The translations under genes were made by a program, and so were the position numbers. A stretch of DNA of 64,000 bases from Paenibacillus sp. V4I7. Lineage in GTDB: Bacteria; Bacillota; Bacilli; Paenibacillales; NBRC-103111. The stretch spans positions 7,300,001 through 7,364,000 of the forward strand of contig NZ_JAUSZD010000002.1 of NCBI RefSeq assembly GCF_030817275.1, read 5' to 3'. This document shows, in pieces, positions 50,495 through 57,428 of this stretch (position 1 is its first letter; every line of letters starts with the position of its first letter). A model generated the notes under the pieces. The model was not told where the DNA came from. It ran no database searches and worked only from the letters and a program-made list of their open reading frames with translations.

Positions 50495-50535
50495 TTGACA
50501 TCTATCTCAAAATAAAGTATCTTTAAATCAAGATA
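50495..50535 (+). promoter_or_regulatory. Promoter with overlapping MarR-type operators
   Basis: TTGACA (50495-50500) and TATCTT (50518-50523) are 17 bp apart. The -10 box is the left arm of the perfect dyad TATCTT-TAAATC-AAGATA (50518-50535), and a second, imperfect copy TATCTC-AAAATA-AAGTAT (50503-50520) fills the spacer. Binding there would block RNA polymerase. The site also resembles the MhqR operators I remember from B. subtilis (TATCTC-type dyads). Confidence 0.7.
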
Positions 50536-50610
50536 TTACAAACTAAGATTTCGCAGCACAGCACGCACACCACAGCGAAGCAAAATGATAAAAGAAATGA
50601 GGTGAACCAA

Positions 50611-51054
50611 ATGAGTGAACAGAGAAATGATTCATTAGATCTCTATATTGCACTCTCCAGAGCAAGTGAATGGGTCAACGCCCATGGGGACCGCGATATT
50701 CGGAATTATGGATTGAATCGAACCGAATTCGGTGTTCTAGAGCTGCTTTATCATAGAGGTGCGCAGCCGATTCAACAGATTGGCGGCAAGGTGCTTATGA
50801 GCAGCGGGAATATCACCTATGTTGTAGATAAGCTGGAGAAGAAAGAGTTCGTAAAGCGAAAAACATCATCCGAAGACCGTAGACTCGTTTTTGCAGAAAT
50901 TACAGAAAAAGGGAAGCAATTTATTGAAGAGGTATTTCCCAAGCATACCGAGGTTATAGAGAAAGCGGTAGCTGGACTTACGTCAGAAGAGAAGAAGATA
51001 GCTAGTCAATTGTTGAAGAAGCTCGGTAAGTTTGCTCAGGATGGTTTCAAGTAG
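50611..51054 (+). CDS. MarR-family regulator (MhqR-like)
   Basis: 147 residues. Winged helix with LNRTEFGVLELLYHRGAQPIQQIGGKVLMSSGNITYVVDKLEKKEFVKRKTSSEDRRLVFAEI, then dimerisation helices. The conserved wing DRR is present. ATG 50611 follows GAGGTG; a GTG inside that site is rejected. In B. subtilis MhqR represses a cluster for methylhydroquinone and catechol resistance (mhqNOP, mhqED); the genes downstream here are of those families. Operators overlap its own promoter and the promoter of the next gene. Confidence 0.88.
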   Translation: MSEQRNDSLDLYIALSRASEWVNAHGDRDIRNYGLNRTEFGVLELLYHRGAQPIQQIGGKVLMSSGNITYVVDKLEKKEFVKRKTSSEDRRLVFAEITEKGKQFIEEVFPKHTEVIEKAVAGLTSEEKKIASQLLKKLGKFAQDGFK

Positions 51055-51074
51055 TTTGCCCCCCATAAGAGGTG

Positions 51075-51116
51075 TTAACTACTTAACCTTTTAACTAATA
51101 TCTTAAAATAGAGATT
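51075..51116 (+). promoter_or_regulatory. Second MarR-type operator/promoter before the DoxX gene
   Basis: TTAACT (51075) and TATCTT (51099) are 18 bp apart; the -10 is again the left arm of a dyad, TATCTT-AAAATA-GAGATT (51099-51116), matching the operator before the regulator gene in sequence, length and position. Confidence 0.65.
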
Positions 51117-51138
51117 CTTAAATTGGAGGAGAATGAAT

Positions 51139-51540
51139 ATGAGTATCGCATTGGGATTATTAATCATTCGTTTGGTTGTTGGATTAAGCTTTATGGCGCA
51201 TGGGGCACAGAAGTTGTTTGGTTGGTTCGGAGGCTATGGTCCGAAAGGAACGGGCGGCTGGATGGAATCCATCGGCATTAAACCTGGTGTTGCTATGGCG
51301 GTTATGGCAGGACTTATGGAGTTCGTAGGCGGTGCGTTGTTCGCCGCTGGCTTAGGTACAGTCTTTGCTTCATTGCTCATTGTCATGACCATGGTCGTTG
51401 CGATTGTCAAAGTACACGCTAAGAACGGCTACTGGGCTACGGCGGGCGGTTATGAATACAATTTGCTGCTCATTGCAATTGCAGTAGGTGTGGCATTAAT
51501 GGGTGCAGGAGCTTACTCCGTCGACGCTTTATTCAATTAA
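51139..51540 (+). CDS. DoxX family membrane protein (MhqP/CatD-like)
   Basis: 133 residues with four transmembrane helices. The N-terminus GLLIIRLVVGLSFMAHGAQKLFGWFGGYG and GGALFAAGLG are typical of DoxX proteins such as B. subtilis MhqP and CatD, which help detoxify quinones and catechols together with a ring-cleaving dioxygenase. ATG 51139 is eight bases behind GGAGG; an ATG two codons earlier is too close. Followed by the dioxygenase gene at 63 bp. Confidence 0.9.
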   Translation: MSIALGLLIIRLVVGLSFMAHGAQKLFGWFGGYGPKGTGGWMESIGIKPGVAMAVMAGLMEFVGGALFAAGLGTVFASLLIVMTMVVAIVKVHAKNGYWATAGGYEYNLLLIAIAVGVALMGAGAYSVDALFN

Positions 51541-51603
51541 TAATCTTGGATACTTTTAAATCAGGTCTGGAATAATTAAACTAAACTAAAGGAGTTGGAT
51601 TCA

Positions 51604-52557
51604 ATGACACAACAACAAACAGCAGGTATTCACCATATAACGGCTTTCGTACAAAATGCACAGGAAACGGTTGATTTTTATGCAGGGGTTCTAGGGCTTC
51701 GGATGATCAAAAAAACGATTAACTTCGACGCACCTGAAGTGTACCATCTGTACTTTGGTAATGAAACGGGAAGTCCGGGGACTATCATCACCTTCTTCCC
51801 ATGGGCGCACTCTCGCAAAGGACGTATCGGCGGCGGTCAAGTCGGTATCACGACGTATGCTGTACCTACAGGTAGTCTATCTTTCTGGGAAGAGCGTCTA
51901 ACGCAATTTGACATTCCTTTTGAAAAAACACAAAGATTCGCAGAGACATACCTTCAATTCGAGGATCGGGATGGTCTGAAACTTGAAATCGTAGAGCGCG
52001 AGCAAGGAGCGCTTAGTCAATGGTCATTCGGCGGCATTCCAACGGATAAAGCGATCAAAGGCTTCGGCGGTGCTGTTCTCTACAGCACGGCACCTGACAA
52101 AACTTCTCAGCTGCTAGAGCAGGTGATGGGGCTTCAGAAAGTAGGGCAAGAGGGAGCTTATGCTCGTTTTAAATCCTTCGGAGATTTAGGGAACATCGTT
52201 GATATTAATGTAACCCCGATGGCCTATGGAGCTGGAGGAGCAGGTACCGTCCATCATATTGCATGGCGCGCCAAAGATGATGCTGAGCATGCCCTCTGGA
52301 GAAGCCATGTACAGACAAATGGGTTCCAACCTACGCCGATCGTTGATCGTCAATATTTTAACGCGATCTACTTCCGTGAAGAAGGCGGCATACTCTTTGA
52401 GATTGCAACGGATCCTCCGGGCTTTGCACGTGATGAACAGCCTGAGGCGCTAGGTGAGAAACTGATGCTGCCGGAATGGTTCGAGGAGAGCCGTGAACAA
52501 ATCGAGCGTAATCTTCCGCCGATTCAAGTACGTGTATTGGAGGCGAAAAAACAATGA
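51604..52557 (+). CDS. Ring-cleaving (extradiol-type, VOC) dioxygenase, MhqO-like
   Basis: 317 residues, two VOC modules. Metal ligands are visible in IHHITAFV (first module), VHHIAWRA (second) and the glutamate in GILFEIATDPPGF. This is the layout of MhqO/MhqA/MhqE glyoxalase-type dioxygenases, thought to open hydroquinone rings. ATG 51604 lies nine bases after AAAGGAG. Its stop overlaps the hydrolase start by four bases. Confidence 0.9.
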   Translation: MTQQQTAGIHHITAFVQNAQETVDFYAGVLGLRMIKKTINFDAPEVYHLYFGNETGSPGTIITFFPWAHSRKGRIGGGQVGITTYAVPTGSLSFWEERLTQFDIPFEKTQRFAETYLQFEDRDGLKLEIVEREQGALSQWSFGGIPTDKAIKGFGGAVLYSTAPDKTSQLLEQVMGLQKVGQEGAYARFKSFGDLGNIVDINVTPMAYGAGGAGTVHHIAWRAKDDAEHALWRSHVQTNGFQPTPIVDRQYFNAIYFREEGGILFEIATDPPGFARDEQPEALGEKLMLPEWFEESREQIERNLPPIQVRVLEAKKQ

Positions 52558-53162
52558 AGCATATCTTTCAAAAGGGAACGGATGTAACGGCACCTGTACT
52601 CGTGCTCTTTCATGGTACGGGAGGCACTGAACGTGATCTTCTGCCTCTAGCTCAAGCGATTTCACCGACATCGTCAGTGCTAAGCGTTAGAGGTAATGTG
52701 CTTGAGAATGGCATGCCGCGGTTTTTTCGCCGGCTGGCTGAGGGAATCTTTGATGAGGAGGACCTCATCTTCCGTACCAAGGAATTGTACGATTTCCTCG
52801 ATCAAGCTGCCGTGGAACACGGCTTTGATCGTCAGAATCTCGTAGCCATCGGCTACTCGAACGGTGCAAACATCGCCGGAAGTCTTTTATTTCACTATCC
52901 AAATGCACTGCGAGGAGCCATTCTCCATCATCCGATGGTGCCGCGGCGAGGCATTCAACTGCCGGATCTCTCGGGTATTCCCGTCTTTATTGGAGCGGGT
53001 CAGAACGATCCGATCTGCTCCCCGCAGGAGACAGAGGAATTACAGAAGCTGTTAAGTGAAGCGGGATCAACTGTTGCCGTTCACTGGGAACAAGCAGGGC
53101 ATCAGTTGACGCGTTCAGAGGTAGAAGCGGCAGGGACGTGGTTTAAGACGAATTTATCATGA
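52554..53162 (+). CDS. Alpha/beta hydrolase (MhqD-like esterase)
   Basis: 202 residues. Oxyanion segment VLFHGTGGTERD, nucleophile elbow GYSNGAN, aspartate in GAGQNDPICS and histidine in QAGHQLT form the catalytic triad of small carboxylesterases of the phospholipase/dienelactone-hydrolase type. MhqD of B. subtilis belongs here and is co-regulated with the dioxygenases. It probably hydrolyses the ring-opening product or a quinone conjugate; the natural substrate is unknown. Translationally coupled to the dioxygenase (ATGA). Confidence 0.88.
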   Translation: MKHIFQKGTDVTAPVLVLFHGTGGTERDLLPLAQAISPTSSVLSVRGNVLENGMPRFFRRLAEGIFDEEDLIFRTKELYDFLDQAAVEHGFDRQNLVAIGYSNGANIAGSLLFHYPNALRGAILHHPMVPRRGIQLPDLSGIPVFIGAGQNDPICSPQETEELQKLLSEAGSTVAVHWEQAGHQLTRSEVEAAGTWFKTNLS

Positions 53163-53193
53163 GGCCGAGTCTAGTAAAGGTGGGAGATGCTTT

Positions 53194-53805
53194 GTGATAT
53201 CTATTGATCCATCGAGTCAAAGTGAGCGGGAAAACTATAAGCTATTGATAGGCAGCATAATTCCAAGGCCGATCGCATTTGTTACATCCCTATCCTCGGA
53301 GGGTGTGCTCAATGCTGCACCGTATAGTTATTTTACAATTGTGACGGCAAATCCTCCAATGGTTGCTATCTCGGTGCAAAGGAAGCAGGGTGTTCGCAAG
53401 GACACTTCGCGAAACGCCGTCGATACTGGGGCTTTCGTCGTTCATATCTCTGACGAATCGTACATCGACCAGATTAACCAAACCGCTGCTCCGTTAGCGC
53501 CCGACGAAAGTGAAGTTTCTTTAGCCGGACTTACACCCGTGGCTAGTGTCAAGATTGCCGTACCGGGCATCGCCGAAGCGAGCATACGTATGGAATGTGT
53601 CTTGGAGCAAGTCATCACACTTGGCGGAACCGAGGATGCTCCTGCAGCCGATTTACTAATCGGAAGAGTCGTACAGTTTCATATCGCTGATTCTTTATAT
53701 GAGAACGGTCATATTGACCCGAATGGACTTAAGCCAGTTAGTCGCCTGGCCGGCAGCTCATATGCGAAATTGGGCGAACAATTTGCGATGGATCGGCCCG
53801 TTTGA
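53194..53805 (+). CDS. Flavin reductase-like FMN-binding protein
   Basis: 203 residues. Split-barrel flavin-binding domain: KLLIGSIIPRPIAFVTSLSSEGVLNAAPYSYFTIVTANPPMVAISV is typical of the flavin reductase/YwrF group. It could supply reduced flavin or reduce quinones. GTG start, six bases after GGGAGA. It ends the quinone-stress operon before a terminator; B. subtilis clusters lack this gene, so its linkage is a local variation. Confidence 0.85.
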   Translation: MISIDPSSQSERENYKLLIGSIIPRPIAFVTSLSSEGVLNAAPYSYFTIVTANPPMVAISVQRKQGVRKDTSRNAVDTGAFVVHISDESYIDQINQTAAPLAPDESEVSLAGLTPVASVKIAVPGIAEASIRMECVLEQVITLGGTEDAPAADLLIGRVVQFHIADSLYENGHIDPNGLKPVSRLAGSSYAKLGEQFAMDRPV

Positions 53806-53835
53806 ATAAATAAAAAGGAAAGCTACTTAGCATAG

Positions 53836-53873
53836 AAAGAGGACACTCCCACGTAAGGGGTGCCCTCTTTTTG
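53836..53873 (+). terminator. Rho-independent terminator of the quinone-stress operon
   Basis: AAAGAGGACACTCCC pairs with GGGGTGCCCTCTTT and runs into T5. Confidence 0.85.
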
Positions 53874-53973
53874 CTACATTAACTCATTAAAGCCGAAGCC
53901 CGTTTCTCTCTGAGGTCCTGTCTATAGCTGATTAAACCAAGGATCAATCCAAGAACCGGCAGCAGGGACCTCT

Positions 53974-54969
53974 CTAGATCTCTTTGACAACCTCGGCCAC
54001 AATTTCATAAGACCTCAAGCGAGCTGTGTGATCATAAATCTGGCCTGCGATGATCCACTCATCGGCTGCCGTTTGCTGCTGAAGCTTAGCAAGCTTCTCG
54101 CGGACGGTGTCTTTACTGCCTACGATGGAGAAGCTTAAAGCCTTGTGAACGTAAGCTTTCTCTTGAGGACTCCATAAGGGCTCCATGCTGGCGACGGGTG
54201 GACTCAGCATGCCAGGACGGCCGCGCACGATGTTTAGAAATTGCTGGTGCTGCGACGTCGCCAAATGCTGGGCTTCCTCATCGGTTTCGGCTGCAATAAT
54301 GTTAACGCCGACCATCGCGTACGGCTTTTCAAGCGCGCCAGAAGGGCGGAACTGGCGGCGGTATAGATCAAGAGCCGCCAGCAAATAATCGGGAGCGAAA
54401 TGGCTGGCGAAAGCGAAAGGAAGCCCCAACTGACCGGCCAGCTGGGCGCTGAAGTCACTCGATCCGAGCAGCCAGATCGGGATGTCTAGCCCTTCGCCCG
54501 GCACGGCGCGCACTCCTGGTACACCTGTACCCAGCGCCGGGTTGAGATAGCCTCGGAGCTCACTCAGCTGCTCCGGGAAGTCTTGACCGTCGCTGCCTAA
54601 GCCGCGGCGTAGTGCTCTTGCCGCAGCCTGATCGGAGCCAGGCGCACGTCCTAAACCAAGATCGATGCGCCCCGGAAACAACGATTCCAACGTTCCAAAC
54701 TGCTCGGCGATGACGAGCGGTGCGTGGTTAGGCAGCATGATGCCGCCGGAGCCTACGCGGATCTTCTCCGTAGCCATAGCGATATATCCGATGACGAGTG
54801 ATGTGGCGGAGCTGGCAATGCCCGGCATGTTATGATGTTCGGCGAGCCAATATCTATGGTAGCCCCACTTTTCAACGTGTCGGGCTAGATCTACGGAACG
54901 GTGAAATGAATCTCTTGGCGTTCCGCCAGCAATAACGGGAGCCAAGTCTAAAACGGATATAGGTATCAT
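53974..54969 (-). CDS. Luciferase-like monooxygenase (LLM class)
   Basis: 331 residues. SVLDLAPVIAGGTPRDSFHRSVDLARHVEKWGYHRYWLAEHHNMPGIASS is the hallmark of the YwcH/YddN-type F420/FMN-dependent oxidoreductases; GSGGIMLPNHAPLVIAEQFGTLESLFPGRIDLGLGRAPGSD follows. It is a flavin-dependent monooxygenase of unknown substrate. ATG 54969 is eight bases after GGAGG; an ATG at 54984 overlaps that site. It converges on the quinone-stress operon, which could supply reduced flavin through the flavin reductase. Confidence 0.9.
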   Translation of the reverse strand: MIPISVLDLAPVIAGGTPRDSFHRSVDLARHVEKWGYHRYWLAEHHNMPGIASSATSLVIGYIAMATEKIRVGSGGIMLPNHAPLVIAEQFGTLESLFPGRIDLGLGRAPGSDQAAARALRRGLGSDGQDFPEQLSELRGYLNPALGTGVPGVRAVPGEGLDIPIWLLGSSDFSAQLAGQLGLPFAFASHFAPDYLLAALDLYRRQFRPSGALEKPYAMVGVNIIAAETDEEAQHLATSQHQQFLNIVRGRPGMLSPPVASMEPLWSPQEKAYVHKALSFSIVGSKDTVREKLAKLQQQTAADEWIIAGQIYDHTARLRSYEIVAEVVKEI

Positions 54970-55194
54970 TGAATAGTCCTCCATTTTTTATATATACTAC
55001 TATACCAGTATTAAGTAAGGCCCGCATAAATTGGCCAAGCTAGGAGTAGATACCTCCTGTGACCAGAAAGCAATGTTCATCATTTGTTCACTTAGACTTA
55101 CCTATTTGTTCACAGAAATTCCCTTATAAAATGAACATAATTATTACATATATGGAAACAATTATTTAAGGGATGTTTGAGATAGGGAGAAATT

Positions 55195-55262
55195 ATTGTA
55201 TTTTTGCAATATTTGAAGGGTATAACGACGACTTGTTCGCCTAATGTTGTAATAAGTACAAC
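55195..55262. repeat. Two palindromes 51 bp apart in the gap before the desaturase
   Basis: ATTGTA-TTTTT-GCAATA (55195-55211, imperfect) and GTTGTA-ATAAG-TACAAC (55246-55262, perfect) have centres at 55203 and 55254, exactly 51 bp apart. The second is the same motif as the four copies at 41325-41506. The rest of the 54970-55560 gap holds the palindrome TGGAAG-TAT-CTTCCA (55283-55297) and a direct repeat TATGACTT (55381, 55397), but no gene. Confidence 0.6.
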
Positions 55263-55560
55263 TTCCTATTTACTAAATCGAGTGGAAGTATCTTCCATAT
55301 GAGAAACCTCTTTTTATGGGAAAATAAGGGTTAGGTTGCCATTCGCAGGATGATTTTTGGGTCATGTAGAATAGTGAAAATATGACTTCATGCACATATG
55401 ACTTATATTGCATTTTACAAAAAGCATTTTGGAACTTATGATGAGAGGGCAATGTAACATTTCTTCTCTTATAAGGGGAACTTAATTGAATTCCTAACGT
55501 ACTACATCAGGTGGCACAAATCAGTCCGGTATGAAACGGAGAGAAGGAGCTTTAATTAGA

Positions 55561-56595
55561 ATGAGTCAACAAGACAAAGGTGGGTGGCGGTCTGACATCG
55601 CGCCTTACGAAAGACCACATATCAAGTACAGTGTGTGGCAAATCATTAATACATTAGGTCCCTTTTTTATGCTTTGGTATTTCGCTTTTCTAAGTCTTTC
55701 GGTTTCTATCTGGCTTACGTTCGTGCTAGACATTATTGCAGCAGGATTCCTGATTCGAATCTTCATTATTTTCCATGATTGCTGTCACAAATCTTTTTTC
55801 AAAAATAAATTAGCGAATGAAATTGTTGGTACACTTACAGGCATTTTGACGTTTGTCCCTTATCATCAGTGGCGTCATACCCACTCCGTCCATCACGCAT
55901 CCAGCGGTAATTTGGATCGCAGAGGTGTCGGCGATATCTGGACACTAACGGTTGACGAATATATGGCATCTTCTCCGCTTAGAAGACTTTATTATCGGGT
56001 TTACAGAAATCCGTTTGTGATGTTTATTGTCGGACCCATTTTCATCTTTTTGATTGATTACCGTTTTAATCGCAAAAAAGCAGGAATGAAAGAACGTATG
56101 AATACGTACATCACGAACTTGGGCATTGTTGGAAGTATCGTGCTGCTTTGTTGGGGTATGGGTTGGGAATCATTCCTCCTAGTCCAAGGTCCAATGTTTC
56201 TAATTTCAGGTATGGCTGGGATTTGGCTTTTCTACGTTCAGCACAACTATGAAGACTCATACTATGAGAATGACGCGGAATGGGATTATATGAAGGCAGC
56301 TATGCATGGAAGCTCTTTCTACAAATTGCCTAGAGTTCTGCACTGGATTACAGGTAATATCGGCTTTCACCATATTCACCATCTGAGCCCGCGAGTTCCT
56401 AATTACTATTTGGAAAAGGTTCATAACAAGAACGCTGAGCTGCGCAAAGTTCAGACGGTTACTCTGAGGACAAGCTTAGAATCCCTTAAGTTCCGTATTT
56501 GGAACGAGGAATCAAAGAAGTTCATACAGTTCAAAGATCTCAAGCCTTTCAAGTCGAAAAGAATCATCGAGACGCTCAAAACGAAGGCAGAGTAA
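55561..56595 (+). CDS. Membrane fatty acid desaturase
   Basis: 344 residues. Three histidine boxes of the integral-membrane di-iron desaturases: HDCCH, HTHSVHH and HHIHH, separated by hydrophobic helices in pairs. It resembles B. subtilis Des and cyanobacterial DesA-type acyl-lipid desaturases and introduces a cis double bond into membrane acyl chains, usually in response to cold. ATG 55561 follows AAGGAG at 11 bases; an ATG ten codons earlier lacks a close ribosome binding site. No DesK/DesR pair is nearby. Confidence 0.92.
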   Translation: MSQQDKGGWRSDIAPYERPHIKYSVWQIINTLGPFFMLWYFAFLSLSVSIWLTFVLDIIAAGFLIRIFIIFHDCCHKSFFKNKLANEIVGTLTGILTFVPYHQWRHTHSVHHASSGNLDRRGVGDIWTLTVDEYMASSPLRRLYYRVYRNPFVMFIVGPIFIFLIDYRFNRKKAGMKERMNTYITNLGIVGSIVLLCWGMGWESFLLVQGPMFLISGMAGIWLFYVQHNYEDSYYENDAEWDYMKAAMHGSSFYKLPRVLHWITGNIGFHHIHHLSPRVPNYYLEKVHNKNAELRKVQTVTLRTSLESLKFRIWNEESKKFIQFKDLKPFKSKRIIETLKTKAE

Positions 56596-56609
56596 ATCTT
56601 AAAGAAGAG

Positions 56610-56656
56610 TCGACGGCCTCAAGTAGCATGCTGCTTAGGTTGTCGGCTTTTTTTTT
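56610..56656 (+). terminator. Rho-independent terminator of the desaturase gene
   Basis: CGACGGCCTCAAGTAGC pairs with GCTGCTTAGGTTGTCG, with a few mismatches, then T9. Confidence 0.8.
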
Positions 56657-56666
56657 GATTTCATGC

Positions 56667-56730
56667 TTGCAAAAAAGGAAGTACACACGTTATAATCATT
56701 CCATTACGCCAAAAAGTGAACGGGTGTTTA
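56667..56730 (+). promoter_or_regulatory. tetR-type promoter with operator
   Basis: TTGCAA (56667-56672) and TATAAT (56691-56696), 18 bp apart, followed by the dyad TGAAC-GGGT-GTTTA (56717-56730) next to the start codon. The same dyad recurs before the transporter gene at 57381, so the regulator probably represses both itself and the exporter. Confidence 0.7.
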
Positions 56731-56734
56731 TTAT

Positions 56735-57361
56735 ATGCAGGTATTAAAAGATGACGTAAAAAAGAGTATCCGCCAAGCGGCATTGTCCGAATTCAAGAAA
56801 CATGGTTATATGAAAGCTTCTATACGGCATATTGCAGACGCTGCGGGTATTACACCGGGCAATATTTATCGGTATTTTAAAAACAAAGAAGACCTATTCT
56901 ATGAGTTGATTCAACCGGTCTATGAGCAGCTTGCTTCTTACACCCTAGAGATCAAGAATGAGGTTGATTTCAAATTGTGCAAGGAAACTGCTGATCATCT
57001 CGTTATTTTGCGTAAAATTGATGCGACGATTTTGCAGCTTTTCAAGCAATCGAGTGTTGAATTAACTATCCTCCTAAATCTGAGTGAAGGCTCACGGTAC
57101 GAAACCGTGAAACAGGAACTCATTACTTTGGTGTATCAAATTTTGGAGAACGTGTTCGCCACCACGAAGGAAACTCCGGCCCCGCTCGAAGTGAATGAGC
57201 AGCAATCTGCCCGGATGCTAGCTGTCACGCTTATAGAGGGCATGAGCCTTATTCTGCGCGATTATGAGGATGGCGATACCATTAAGGTGCTAGTTGATGA
57301 GCTGTTGTACCTGTATTCTGCGGGTATTTCAGAAAAAATAAAGCTTCAAGGACAGTGCTAA
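56735..57361 (+). CDS. TetR-family transcriptional repressor
   Basis: 208 residues. N-terminal helix-turn-helix (about 10-55): AALSEFKKHGYMKASIRHIADAAGITPGNIYRYFKNKEDLFYELI. The C-terminal ligand domain is helical and unassigned. The start has only a weak ribosome binding site (GGGTG). It is followed at 67 bp by an MMPL transporter, the usual target of such linked repressors. Confidence 0.9.
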   Translation: MQVLKDDVKKSIRQAALSEFKKHGYMKASIRHIADAAGITPGNIYRYFKNKEDLFYELIQPVYEQLASYTLEIKNEVDFKLCKETADHLVILRKIDATILQLFKQSSVELTILLNLSEGSRYETVKQELITLVYQILENVFATTKETPAPLEVNEQQSARMLAVTLIEGMSLILRDYEDGDTIKVLVDELLYLYSAGISEKIKLQGQC

Positions 57362-57380
57362 AATTTTTTTGACTCAAAAA

Positions 57381-57394
57381 TGAACGCTTGTTTA
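57381..57394 (+). promoter_or_regulatory. Second TetR-type operator before the MMPL gene
   Basis: TGAAC-GCTT-GTTTA shares all arm bases with the site at 56717 and lies between the repressor and exporter genes, about 35 bp before the exporter start. Confidence 0.65.
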
Positions 57395-57428
57395 CTAACG
57401 ATTTGTAATCGGAGGAGGAATTAGAGAG

